Shown in pieces: positions 21,913 through 32,292 of a stretch of DNA of 64,000 nt (position 1 is its first letter; each line of letters begins with the position of its first letter). The DNA lies in assembly GCF_001949145.1 (NCBI RefSeq), contig NW_019091543.1, positions 140,021 through 204,020 on the forward strand, written 5' to 3'. A model generated the notes under the pieces. The model was not told the DNA's origin. It saw only the letters and a list, made by a program, of their open reading frames with translations, and did not search any database. The stretch comes from Acanthaster planci. Taxonomy: Eukaryota > Echinodermata > Asteroidea > Valvatida > Acanthasteridae. A program made the position numbers and the translations under genes.

Positions 21913-22411
21913 ATAATTGCTGAACACACAATGAGTAAATGAGCGTTTCATCTTGCTCTGTGCCAAAATACACATACGCGTGCTCGTATGCGCTGCGCAT
22001 GAATTTTGCCCTGACGTTTTTTTTTAAATCAGATTTATCGGTACCCGATGCGCATGACAGCCGCTGTCATGTTCCAGAGCAGTCAACTCACTTAACACTG
22101 ACTGAATTAAAGGAACAACTTTATAAATTTAGCTGAACTTATTCATCAAAAGACGGCCATCGAAATCGGACGACCTTACTCAAATGTTAGGAATCATTCG
22201 TTTTAAAACAATCAGCTTATGGATGTAAATAAACGTGCCATTGCTTTGTACATGTGCGCCTTATTCAAAAGACGCACTGACATTCGTGTATGTTGTACTT
22301 GAGCATTGCATTTTGAATATATAATTCGGTTCGTAAGTGTGACCTCACTTCGGTTTAAACCACGCCCACTGCACACGCAATGCACGTAGAGTTACATGCA
22401 TCACAGAAATA
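21913..22411. other. Non-coding, nothing recognised
   Basis: No supported gene; moderate CpG content. Confidence 0.3.
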
Positions 22412-22525
22412 GGGAAGGGTTGCGTAGCACCGTGATCAGAATAACGACAAGAATATAATATCAAATCAGTGCTCTGAAATAATTATGTGATTACCAGTCA
22501 CATATTGGCAATCACATATTTCAGG
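22412..22525 (+). mobile_element. Penelope-like terminal fragment with hairpin
   Basis: 'gggttgcgtagcaccgtgat' and 'cgacaagaatataatatcaa' repeat the terminal sequence seen at 1300-1400 and 21190-21312. The end forms another inverted pair, 'ctgaaataattatgtgatta' with 'ggcaatcacatatttcag'. Confidence 0.6.
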
Positions 22526-22850
22526 GTTACATGAATATCTATCGCCGTTTACATGGAACAATGGAACCGGAAGTTAACATGCAACTTCAGTGATCGTCTA
22601 ATGGGAACCTGCAAATCGTGGCGCAAAGTCACGAAGTCACGAACCGCATACATAATGTTCTGCAAGCACGCACATGGATTCAAATATCTGCGCCCAGGAC
22701 GGCATCAAATTTCTCCGCGCTGAGAATGAGAAGTTAGCACTCTAGTTTTTATACATAGCTCTATGTGTTTTTTTTTATAGGTTTGTGCACAAACACGGAT
22801 GTGCCTATATAGCAGGCATCACTCTGTGCACGAGTCAGCCCTCTAGTTTT
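22526..22850. other. Spacer between Penelope-like fragments
   Basis: Nothing recognised. Confidence 0.3.
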
Positions 22851-23210
22851 ATATTGACAAGAATATAATATAAAATCAGTGCTCTGGAATATGTGATTGC
22901 CGAGCTTTCGGTAGCTGAGTATCTTCTTCATTATATAGAGATCAATGGTTGCGCAGCCGCCACATACTGTCAGAGACGTAAGCGTCTGCATCCTGCGGAA
23001 AGCGTCATCAGATGTACAGCGTAAGGAACTGAAGCAGCGCGTCATTTTCGAACTTGGAACGCTCACAGGGGGAAGGAATGTGGATTTTTCTGCGTTCATT
23101 CAAAACTGGATCTGCTTGCGCAGGCCTGAAGAAGGTACTCATACAGTTACCAAAAGATCGACAATTACATGTTTCAGAGCACTTATTTTATATTATATTC
23201 TTGTCAATAT
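22851..23210 (+). mobile_element. 360-bp Penelope-like end unit with 80-bp inverted arms
   Basis: The left arm (22851-22929, starting ATATTGACAAGAATATAATA) and the right arm (23128-23210, ending TATATTCTTGTCAATAT) are inverted copies. The body encodes on the plus strand 'DVSVCILRKASSDVQRKELK' and 'QRVIFELGTLTGGRNVDFSA', then 'RRPEEGT' at the start of the right arm. That is the same tail as the fragment at 1300-1645 and resembles the C-terminal end of a GIY-YIG region. It may be a 3' end of a Penelope-like element whose termini are arranged as inverted pseudo-LTRs. Confidence 0.55.
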
Positions 23211-23354
23211 TCATTGTCCCTATCTATCATGTATAAATTTACACGCCTGCGCACTTCCACTCAATTTCAAAGATTGTCAGTGACTGGTACTGCGATGTAA
23301 CTTTGTAAGACACCTCGAAAAATCGCTGGTCATCCCTCCTCCGCTTACTTATTT
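23211..23354. other. Spacer
   Basis: Nothing recognised. Confidence 0.3.
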
Positions 23355-23401
23355 TTAGCCGCCCGCGGCCACTTCCACGAAAATGAACTTGTGACCCTTC
23401 G

Positions 23402-23418
23402 GTGACTCATCAGCCGCA
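23402..23418 (-). ncRNA. Degenerate hammerhead ribozyme core
   Basis: On the minus strand: TGCGG (stem I), CTGATGA, then GTCACC-GAAG-GGTCAC with one mismatch in stem II, but the essential GAAA after stem II reads AAGT. Stem I is identical to that of the copy at 29145. The core is therefore recognisable but probably inactive. Confidence 0.5.
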
Positions 23419-23564
23419 TGATTCGAAAATGAAATCGAATGAAAGCAGGTATATGGTTTAGTGAGTTAAATGGCACTCACTGGACGGAAAAGTGATTACC
23501 GTCTCTCTGGGTTGTCTTCTATATGGTTGAGTTTGACTCAATGACAATTAGAGTAGTATGTATG

Positions 23565-23890
23565 ATGGACCCCCGTGCAGCCCCCCCCCCCGCCGAAATA
23601 TTTTTTAGGTGCATTTTAAAGTTCTGAAACACATTTTAGATGTTAACATTGGAAAAAACGATGCTCTGAGAATATCCAAAATGGCGGCCCAAATGGCCGC
23701 CAAGTATTGTCCAAAATGGGAAAAGGCATATATCAGTCAAGCTTTACACTAAAATTGGAATTAAAATGGTTCTTTACATGTTTGATGCCCTTAAAAAATT
23801 TATTTTTGGTGATTTATCTTTGCTTTTCTGCCTCAAATTGAAGATGAGGGCTTTGAAGACCACTAATATGGCAGCCAAATATGGTTAAAT
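23565..23890 (+). repeat. Internal repeat, copy A (partner at 26128-26465)
   Basis: Shared landmarks are 'acacattttagatgttaaca', 'ttggaaaaaa', 'gatgctctgag', 'atggcggcc', 'gggaaaaggcat' and 'tttttggtgattt'. The two copies are in the same orientation, about 2.56 kb apart, both near coding remnants of the Penelope-like cluster. No protein recognised. Confidence 0.7.
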
Positions 23891-24840
23891 GGTCAAAAAT
23901 CATGTATTAGTCTGATGACATATACTAAACTTGCAGAATAAATTGTTATTTAAAATGTTGTCTACCAAAATAAATTTTCTTGTTATGTTCATGCCCTTTT
24001 CCATTAGAAATAAATATTGGCACTGCTTAGACCAGAAAAGTGGCCGCGCAAATGGCTAAAAGTGACAAAAATGTGTATACCTACCTGCCAGAAATACGAT
24101 GGTTATTTGCAACTTTTACAAATTCATTTTTTTCTTTATGGTCTGCCTACATGAACCTGTACCATGCTTCACTCCTTTGGATATACATAAATAGCAAATT
24201 CAGCCTTACTTTCTGATAAACTACTGGCTGAGGGTGTGACACGTGTAAATCATCGTATCGTGTAATATATCATCTTCTGGACATCCATGTATTTGTACAT
24301 GTATATGGTAATGAATAAATGATTGTGTCATATTTTTTTCTGTTCTATTGGTAAATTGTACATGTTATTATATTTCTGGTTCTATCTCAATACATGTAGT
24401 CCACTATGTACAATCACAGGTACATGTATGCACCTAATTTAGCATTAAGTCCATGTGACTTGAGCAAGTCTATTATCCCTCTTCTGTAAAGACAGTGTAT
24501 GGTTATTAAGTGGTACTCGTGGATTTGGAAAGTATATTTCGTGGAATCTTCTTGATCAAGTAAAAGAACGTTAAAATAACTAAAAATAATGTTCCTATTC
24601 AGAGAGTTGATTTGTTGAATTATAGTGTGAAAAGATGATGGTACTTACCCATTCAGTGACACTTCGTCTCTGGTGACTTGCAATAACTCCTGGTTGGAGT
24701 ATGTAAAAAATTTGGCCTTTTTATGTCCAAGAATTGGATTATGAGCGGACATAAAAACATGACCAATTGTTCAGTTTATTTGTCGGTTGACTAGTGGTGT
24801 GAGTAGAGGACTGTTTTCAAATCCAATTGGTAGGAATGGC
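23891..24840. other. AT-rich non-coding part of the cluster
   Basis: Continues the style of the internal repeat at first ('aaaagtggccgcgcaaatgg'), then has no recognisable content apart from short TACATG tracts near 24295 and 24420. Confidence 0.35.
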
Positions 24841-24877
24841 ATGCTTTCGTCCCTTCGTATGGGACTCATCAGTTGCA
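24839..24877 (-). ncRNA. Hammerhead ribozyme core, stem I incomplete
   Basis: On the minus strand: CTGATGA (24872-24866), stem II GTCCC / GGGAC (24865-24861, 24853-24849) with a 7-nt loop, then GAAA (24848-24845) and the palindrome GCATGC. These are the conserved core of a hammerhead with a minimal stem III. The 5' strand of stem I (TGCAA) has no good partner after the presumed cleavage position, so it is incomplete or diverged. Confidence 0.6.
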
Positions 24878-24979
24878 TTATGGGTGATTCCGGAGACGGA
24901 ATCGTACGAACTCGCAGGTGGTTGGGGATAGAGTTTGTAGCCAATGGTAAAAAAAACAAATGCATAGAAAAACACACTT

Positions 24980-26100
24980 TTGCCTATCTTGACCCACTTG
25001 AGAAACACATCGCCTGAACCACCAAGTATTTTCTTCCAAAAAATACATAAAACATCCCCACCTGGTGAACCATTTGTCGGCAGACCTATTATCAGTGGTT
25101 GCACAAATCCAATAGCCAAGATCGCCGAGTATGTGGATTATTTCCTTCTTCCAATGGTATCTGCCCACACCAAAAATCCGCGACACCACGGAAACTAGAA
25201 AAGGAAAAATTCCTTCGAAACTCGCATCGATGTTGTCTCTGGTATGCAAAGCCCACAACACAACAAATTTTAGCTATACGCCATAACCATCCCCCATCCA
25301 ATTACGTCGGCACCCTCCTAGAACTTGTTCTAGGTTACAACTTCTTTCAGTTTGGAGGAAATTTCTTCAGACCAAAAATCGGATGTGCAATGGGATAAGT
25401 AGCCAGTCCAGAAATTTGCGATATGGTTTACGTGAATTTGAGTCAGAAATCTCAGCCCCAATGGACCAAATCCTCCTCTGGGCTAGTCTCAGAGACGATA
25501 TTTTTTTATTGTTTATAATGGTCAACTCGAATCCTTCACCCATTTTGTTCACCTGAACCAATTGCATCCTACCCTCCCAAATTCATGTTTGAGGCATCCA
25601 AAACTTCCATTACCTACTTAGACCTTACAATTCTCAAGGTCCACGTTTCCTTTCTACTGCGTATTCACGAAACTTACAGAAACGTTCCTGTACCTTGACA
25701 GAACTGCATCCCACCCACAACACGTATTCCAAGGCTTCATCAAAGGAGAAATCCTAAGATACGCCAGAAATACAAATAGTGGGAATGATTTTCTGAAAAA
25801 ACAAACAAAAAAACACACAAAGTTTCGTAGAAAAACAATTGAAACGAGGCTGCAATCAAGCCGAGATTCGCAAATTGATGCCATCCATTGATTTCCGGCA
25901 ACGGGGATCTATGATTCACAACGAACAAAAAGTGAAACACAAAAAGGATCTTCTCCTCGTCTTTCTATCCACAATGGTCACGTGAAACACAGATATCAAG
26001 AACGCTCTTCTTAAAAATTGGCACCTCATCTCCAGCAATCCACTATAAAGGAAGTTTTACCCCAACCTCCTTTAGTTGCCTACAAGGTAGCCAAAAATAC
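24980..26100 (+). pseudogene. Penelope-like reverse transcriptase, fragmented
   Basis: Plus-strand frames show motifs of Penelope-type reverse transcriptase in order: 'KIHKTSPPGEPFVGRPIISG' (about 25037-25096) with 'CTNPIAKIAEYVDYFLLPMV' right after it, 'YVGTLLELVLGYNFFQF' (about 25303-25353) with 'AMG' following, 'GFIKGEILRYARNT' (about 25734), and a thumb/linker part ending 'PQPPLVAYK' (about 26070). Several frameshifts and stops separate them. The catalytic YADD-type box is not evident in a clean frame. The GIY-YIG endonuclease does not follow directly, because the internal repeat at 26128 starts there. Confidence 0.7.
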
Positions 26101-26127
26101 GAAAAAGAGTATTTAGTTGAGTACGTA

Positions 26128-26465
26128 TGGGGGACCCCCTGTGCACCCATCCCCCCAAAAAACTAAACGACATCAATATTTTTAATGGCATTTTAAGATC
26201 CTGTAACACATTTTAGATGTTAACATTGGAAAAAAAAGATGCTCTGAGGATATCCAAGATGGCGGCCAAAATGGCCGGCAAATGGTCTAAAGTGGGAAAA
26301 GGCATTATATTAGTCAAGGTATACACAAAAATCTAAAATAAAATTGTTATTTACATGTTATGTGCTCTAAAAAAAATTATTTTTGGTGATTGCTCTTTGC
26401 CATTATGCTTCACATTCAAGATAGGGCTGTAAGGGTCACCAATATGGACGCCAAAATTTGCAAAA
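26128..26465 (+). repeat. Internal repeat, copy B (partner at 23565-23890)
   Basis: Similar to copy A over about 330 bp including 'atccaagatggcggccaaaa' and 'ggtgattgctctttgcc'. It carries the same upstream words 'tatgggggaccccctgtg' / 'gatggacccccgtgcag'. Confidence 0.7.
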
Positions 26466-26889
26466 AGTGATAAATCCATAAATTATAGCCATATTTGTGG
26501 TATTTGTACTTTTAATACACACATTAAATAATTTGGTGCATGTTTTCAATCCTTATTAATTTGTTTTTAGCATCCTTTGTTTTCCTACCGTTGATCACAT
26601 TGAAAATGGTTTCAAGTACGGCTCCCGAGTGGCAGATTTGAAATAAAGCAGTATTTCTTCGTTTGGGCCCAGAATGTACTTCATGAGTGATTGGGAAATA
26701 TATGTGAATGATTAGATAATTCTGATTTGTTTCAAATGAAAATTGTGGTCCAATAACAGTTGTAAATCAAAAATGAATAAAGAGAAATTATGAACAGCAC
26801 ATGTAAATCGAATAACTTTGAATATTCACTTGGTGAGATAAAACAAAATTAAAATTTTAAAACATTTTGATTTGAGGTATTCCCACTGC
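26466..26889. other. AT-rich non-coding part of the cluster
   Basis: Nothing recognised. Confidence 0.3.
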
Positions 26890-27893
26890 TATGACAAAAG
26901 TTGAGAGGACAAAAATGTCTAAACTTAGTAAATCGTCGGACAGGAACAAGAAAAAGGCCAGCCGTTTAACACCACCATCTTAACTCAGCTCTGGCTCAAA
27001 CATCATCTACGGACAGCAACAACGCCAAGACGCCTCCAGTGACCAAGATTCTTTACTTCTTTCACTGGACCAGCCGTCCCCTGAAACACCCATCAACACA
27101 GAGCGAGTCTCCCACCGCCGAACTGATGACACACAACTCAAATTGGTGAAGAATCTGGCAGAAAAAATCCGAACCGGCTGGTCTCTGTCAAGAACCACAC
27201 CACCCGATAAGCACGTCTCTTATCAAAGGCAATCGAAACCAAAACACTGCCAAACTACTTTGAGATCAGGGTACGTCCACCTTGGCCACAAAGCTACAGA
27301 GTTAATTCTTCGAACGGTCGAGGAAACTACATAAACGAACGGCGAAACCTATTCGATTACTCCACTCGACAAGAGGACTGAAGAGGAAGCACCCACTTAA
27401 AACTCCCTTCAAGACCATCACGTCCTCCAAAGAGAGATTTCCAGCCACTGCTACCCTACACAATTTCAATTCAGGAATATCACCAAGAAAACCCTCATGT
27501 ATTCCGTCCTATCATAGTATGTCTGAATTGAGGAATACAACCACATACCCATAAACGATATTTCCTTTCACTCCCAAACCAAGTCAAAGCAGTGACATGA
27601 GAAAACTAAACAATGAAGAAAAGACGCATTCAGCGGAAAAAGAATAGTTTCCTCACAACATGCCAAATAAAAGCCAAGACTACCAAATCCAACCGGGTAA
27701 TTTATTAGCGGAATGGTATGACGCATGCATGACCGACCCATCCGAAGCGAAACAAACCGTAAAAATCGCTTTAGGAAAAGGTCTCCACTTTATTCCCACC
27801 CCCACTAAACCAAACCGTACAACGCTCACAAGGCGACGTGACGCTTTTAATCGAAGACTAAGTATCGCATTCCAAATGCACAAACCGATCTAA
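26890..27893 (+). pseudogene. Penelope-like N-terminal region, decayed
   Basis: The frame at 27660-27893 contains 'LGKGLHFIPTPTKPNRTTLT' and 'RRDAFNRRLSIAFQMHKP', which resemble the conserved segment before the reverse transcriptase in many Penelope-like elements (GLxFxPTP...). The upstream part (26890-27340) is a charged, Ser/Arg-rich frame with stops. As its orientation is plus and it lies downstream of another RT fragment, it must belong to a second copy. Confidence 0.5.
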
Positions 27894-28429
27894 AATCCAC
27901 CCTTTCCGACCTTCATCAACCCAGCACCCAAATCAACACCTAGTGCAACATTAGAAGAATACATGGAAGCCCCCAAATTCATGCCGAACTACCAAGGTTA
28001 ATAAATAATACAAAGGATGCAACGAACCGCGCAAACTAGAACAAACAAGTCTTCGTTACTACCTACAACCACCCTGATCTACATCAAACAAAGAACAGAC
28101 ATGGGCACATCATTCAAAGCAATGCTATGCTCTATCCTTGGAAATCCTCCCGAAACCGCCACTCATTCCTTTTAGGAAAGCCCAGACATCCGAGAAAAAC
28201 TAGTGAGAGCTGAACTTACACTCAACGTAACAGAGCCCAACCCAATCCCCTAGGACTGGGGCTTCTTTGTACAGCCAGAGCAAGACGCAACACTGCAATG
28301 TACTGCTTTCCCTCACTGAAAAACAACCGAAATCCAAGGGTTGGCTGAAAAAAAAAAATGCATATCATGTCGGTAAGGACTTGGTAACTTTGAAGGAGGT
28401 TTCAGGCCTCATGTCCCTGTCTACTTTTT
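27894..28429. other. Decayed element sequence
   Basis: Contains short protein-like runs such as 'YKGCNEPRKLEQ' near 28014, possibly from the linker region of a Penelope-like element, but interrupted. No firm feature. Confidence 0.3.
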
Positions 28430-28712
28430 CTTAGTGGTGGGAACTGAGATGTTTGAAACCAACGTGCAACAAGTCCTCTCGGTTCGTGATACAAATGCCT
28501 TGACCTTTGTTGTAGGATTCGATGACAACAAGTGGGTTGTGTTTGAGTTTGCGAATAGCCACCAGTTCAGATCTGGACATGTTGGCTTGCGTGTTTCTCA
28601 GTCTGATCATGGAGGATGGTCTGATGTGGGCTACTTGCATCTTGGTGGATTCCAAATAATTCTCAGGTATGTTACATTGAGTATTTTGGGGTTGTGAAGA
28701 CTCATGGCACAT
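28430..28712 (-). pseudogene. Penelope-like reverse transcriptase start, opposite orientation
   Basis: The minus-strand frame reads 'NMSRSELVAIRKLKHNPLVV' then 'IESYNKGQGICITNREDLLH' and 'GFKHLSS'. This matches the pattern around the first RT motif of Penelope-like elements (L-x-x-x-E-x-x-A-L-x-x-L-K...IVI-x-x-x-x-KG-x-x-x-V). Its orientation is opposite to the other remnants, so the cluster contains an inverted copy. Confidence 0.55.
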
Positions 28713-29144
28713 ACGCTAACCCTATCGAGTCGCCATCACTAAACACAAAACGTCTTTTTTCAGAGCCACCACCTCTTCCAAAAAGAGATAAATTCACTGT
28801 GTTACCATAACTGCTACTTATGGCAACACGACTGTTTATGTCAGTTACTATGACTAGGAGGAAAACTAGCCTTTATCACTAAAAGGAAAACTCAAAGCCA
28901 TGCATCAGATTTGCCCATAATTGCTCAAATCTCCAAATGCAATCCCAATCCACCCAGCGGAAAAACTAAGCGAACATTTCACCGATCATGAATCCCTCCA
29001 AGCTATGACTCTCCCCACGGAGAAAATATCACTGGGAAACGTATAAACTTTGTTCCAACCGGAGCTAAACCACTTTTCCGTCAAGTGAATGTCATTCAAC
29101 TCACTAACCCATACCTGCACTCATTTTTATTCATTTTTGAATCA

Positions 29145-29187
29145 TGCGGCTGATGAGTTCCCTAAGGAACGAAAATGCATTCCCGCA
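29145..29187 (+). ncRNA. Hammerhead ribozyme, apparently complete (minimal type I)
   Basis: Stem I 5' TGCGG (29145-29149), conserved CTGATGA (29150-29156), stem II GTTCC / GGAAC (29157-29161, 29166-29170) with tetraloop CTAA, conserved GAAA (29171-29174), and a very short stem III. Stem III is part of the palindrome AATGCATT (29174-29181). The cleavage triplet TTC ends at 29182 and stem I 3' CCGCA (29183-29187) pairs fully with TGCGG. All core nucleotides of a hammerhead are present. A stem III this short is characteristic of hammerheads in Penelope-like elements, where dimers are thought to form through the palindrome. It lies in the right terminal repeat of the cluster. Confidence 0.85.
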
Positions 29188-29215
29188 CGGCTATTTTCTC
29201 AGGTAAAACTTGACC

Positions 29216-29842
29216 CAACCCACTGTTTGGGTAAATATGGTTCCGGTCTACACTAGTTTACTTTCTTTAAATTATTTCTTCCCTCCCAAGGTTCTACTAC
29301 TGTCTCCACCGTGGAAATAAATCACACAATGACACACCCTCGAATAAACGTGTGTTTTTTTTTCGAAAGCACCCAAAAATTATTTCTTTTAATCAGTCTG
29401 TACGAGAGAACGTCTCCAAATGGGATAGAGCCATCACTTCTTATCCAATCCATGAACGCGTGATTAATGTATCGTGCGCGGTACGTGGCCATGGTCGGCT
29501 TTGTGCATAAACACGTAGATCACGCTGCGCTGAAGTGTCTTAATTAGCCTTTGAAAGGCAAACAAAAAAATCTAGCCAGATAAAACTGATTTTATTGTGT
29601 AGTTGAGATTCTTGCCTGTCGCATGCAGTGCCTCACTGTTCTGAGAAAAATTTAGTGTGAAAAAAGACCAAGAGATCTTAGCAACCATGTTGAGGCTAAA
29701 TTTCACATTTAAGTAGCATTTTGTTTCACGATTCAGTTGTGTTTTATTCAGTTTAAGCCTTCTGTAGAACATACAAAGAGTTTCATTTGTTAATTTTGTC
29801 CAAACGAAGTCTTTAAAACGAAGGCTCAACAGTACAGTAGGC
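29216..29842. other. Non-coding, nothing recognised
   Basis: No supported gene or repeat partner. Confidence 0.3.
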
Positions 29843-30067
29843 CTACTGGCAAGTTGCTAAGGACAATTCCGTATGGTTCACGAGGGTCTGGTCGAGTAAC
29901 CGCCGCTCACGGTCGAAGTCGTTAATTTCCAGACGTCGAATGGTACTAATGAAACGAACAGCTTGATATGGGTCGGCCGCTCGATATCGAACGCCGGGAG
30001 CAAACAAACGGTTATGGCTGGTACGTTTTGTGCATGTGGCGAGCGACATAACGGTGTCCATGTACAT
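29843..30067 (-). CDS. Candidate coding exon, unknown protein
   Basis: A 74-codon frame in a locally CpG-rich stretch. It reads like a real protein, with a balanced composition and an Arg-rich helical segment, 'YQAVRFISTIRRLEINDFDR'. A possible donor (CCAGACCCTC/GTGAAC) lies near its end. I recognise no family. It lies between the two host genes and could be a first exon of a minus-strand gene or part of a mobile element. Confidence 0.25.
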   Translation of the reverse strand: MYMDTVMSLATCTKRTSHNRLFAPGVRYRAADPYQAVRFISTIRRLEINDFDRERRLLDQTLVNHTELSLATCQ

Positions 30068-30887
30068 GTACGTTGTTGGATGGGCTGAATTCTTTTCTAT
30101 TTTTTAAACAGGAACACTCATTTCTGTGTTACGGAAAATAGGCCCAGGCCCTAATGTTAATTCTCTAAAACTTCCCATTGTCTCTGGCTTTGGAAGCCAT
30201 CTCTCTACATTTTGCAGCTGTTTAAAAAATAAAAATCTCATGAGTTTTTCTGTGTGCTCCTGTAAAACCCTGACGTGAGGTGGTGTGTGATCCTGTTTCG
30301 AGACCAGTCACTGACAGTGTTCTTGAGTCTTGTTCCCGCCGTTCGAGCCCGAGAACAAGAAACCCGTGTCAAGCAGAACAGGGCGCCCGAACTCAACCAT
30401 GGTCCTCCAGCCCCCATCTGTCTTCTTAAAGTTATTTCGCCGATGTATGGGGGTGCACTTAAGCTCAGGGCAGATATGGCGGATAACGCTGGCGGCGAGT
30501 AATTATGGTATGTTTGCTGAGTTTGAAATATGTGATAGCCTAGCTGTACGAAATACGAATTACATGTATTGTAAAACAGTCCGCTCTGTTGTATCGTTCA
30601 TTTTTATTTTTTGCATACGAATGTAGCATTTGAGAACTTCAGAGATGGCATTGTAACGTAGGCCTATCCGCTCCGAGCGGAACAAAAGAGGGCATATTTT
30701 TTGGGGTAGGCCTACTTCTTTATCTTCGTACTATAGTAGCGCAAACAAACTTCTCAAACAGAATATACTGTTGCAGGTGTGTCGTGGCCAGTGTAGTAAT
30801 ACTGCTCCCCTGATAAAAGTAGTTACATGTAGCTCCATGTTGATTAATTCTGTCTGCAGCCTGTCAGCTGCAGTTACTTGTATGTCT
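30068..30887. other. Non-coding or weakly coding-like flank of the MULE
   Basis: The minus strand near 30485-30400 contains 'HICPELKCTPIHRR'. A related segment with 'PICPELKCTINRQKKDK' lies at about 37540-37490, on the far side of the MULE. The two resemble a duplicated exon or repeat of unknown origin. Otherwise nothing recognised. Confidence 0.3.
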
Positions 30888-30895
30888 ATTGGCAG

Positions 30896-31066
30896 GGTTT
30901 CGAGTCAACTCGGACCCAAACCAACTCGGACCCATGCCAACTCGGACCCAATACAAACCCAGACCCACGACCAACTCAGACCCACAACCAACTTGGACCC
31001 GATACTAACTCGGACCTACAACCAACTCGGATCCACACTGAGTCAACTCGGACCCAACCACAGAAT
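30896..31066 (+). repeat. Left MULE TIR, minisatellite array
   Basis: About ten degenerate units 'ccaactcggaccca(n)' in the plus sense. The internal variant 'caatacaaacccagacccac' recurs, inverted, in the right TIR. So the two TIRs are homologous arrays and not independently formed simple repeats. Confidence 0.9.
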
Positions 31067-31403
31067 TAATTGATAAAATGTTGATTTTGTCCACTTTTAC
31101 ATTTTGGCATTTGGAGAAAGACACTTTTCGCCTCTATTTTATTCAACCTTTACAAAAGCCAAAGCCAAGGGTTTTGGGGGGTTGACCTCCCGATTCGAAG
31201 ATTCTAAGCGCTTGACGGTGGAGGAAATTACAGCGCCAATGACAGACAATGCCAACTCATTTCATTCAACCTTTCATAATTTTTTAATTTTTTTTATTAT
31301 GTTTTAGATTTCATTTGTGTGTATCCTATTTGGGTGAAGGTTCAAATTACTATGACTTTAATAATTTGGCAAAATATTGGCTGAATTCTCCGAGATTTGT
31401 TAT

Positions 31404-32292
31404 NNNNNNNNNNNNNNNNNNNNNNNNNNNNNNNNNNNNNNNNNNNNNNNNNNNNNNNNNNNNNNNNNNNNNNNNNNNNNNNNNNNNNNNNNNNNNNNNN
31501 NNNNNNNNNNNNNNNNNNNNNNNNNNNNNNNNNNNNNNNNNNNNNNNNNNNNNNNNNNNNNNNNNNNNNNNNNNNNNNNNNNNNNNNNNNNNNNNNNNNN
31601 NNNNNNNNNNNNNNNNNNNNNNNNNNNNNNNNNNNNNNNNNNNNNNNNNNNNNNNNNNNNNNNNNNNNNNNNNNNNNNNNNNNNNNNNNNNNNNNNNNNN
31701 NNNNNNNNNNNNNNNNNNNNNNNNNNNNNNNNNNNNNNNNNNNNNNNNNNNNNNNNNNNNNNNNNNNNNNNNNNNNNNNNNNNNNNNNNNNNNNNNNNNN
31801 NNNNNNNNNNNNNNNNNNNNNNNNNNNNNNNNNNNNNNNNNNNNNNNNNNNNNNNNNNNNNNNNNNNNNNNNNNNNNNNNNNNNNNNNNNNNNNNNNNNN
31901 NNNNNNNNNNNNNNNNNNNNNNNNNNNNNNNNNNNNNNNNNNNNNNNNNNNNNNNNNNNNNNNNNNNNNNNNNNNNNNNNNNNNNNNNNNNNNNNNNNNN
32001 NNNNNNNNNNNNNNNNNNNNNNNNNNNNNNNNNNNNNNNNNNNNNNNNNNNNNNNNNNNNNNNNNNNNNNNNNNNNNNNNNNNNNNNNNNNNNNNNNNNN
32101 NNNNNNNNNNNNNNNNNNNNNNNNNNNNNNNNNNNNNNNNNNNNNNNNNNNNNNNNNNNNNNNNNNNNNNNNNNNNNNNNNNNNNNNNNNNNNNNNNNNN
32201 NNNNNNNNNNNNNNNNNNNNNNNNNNNNNNNNNNNNNNNNNNNNNNNNNNNNNNNNNNNNNNNNNNNNNNNNNNNNNNNNNNNNNNNNNNNN
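31404..32292. other. Assembly gap (889 N)
   Basis: An uninterrupted run of N inside the MULE, directly downstream (in gene sense) of the MULE-domain exon. Frames crossing it are artefacts. Confidence 0.99.

Larger units (their letters stand above)
23355..29215. mobile_element. Penelope-like retroelement cluster bounded by inverted repeats
   Basis: The block at 23355-23494 and the block at 29070-29215 are inverted copies of one terminal sequence ('gactcatcagccgcatgatt' on the left; its complement on the right, plus 'gacggaaaagtg'/'cacttttccgtc'). Between them are Penelope-like coding remnants in both orientations (24980-26100 plus, 26890-27890 plus, 28430-28712 minus) and a third copy of the terminal sequence near 24845-24960. 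This points to at least two nested or tandem copies with rearrangement. Penelope-like elements are known to carry hammerhead ribozymes in pseudo-LTRs, which agrees with what is seen here. Confidence 0.65.

Noticed and set aside
30771-31073. Thr/Asn/Pro-rich frame
   Set aside because: Product of the MULE left TIR minisatellite.
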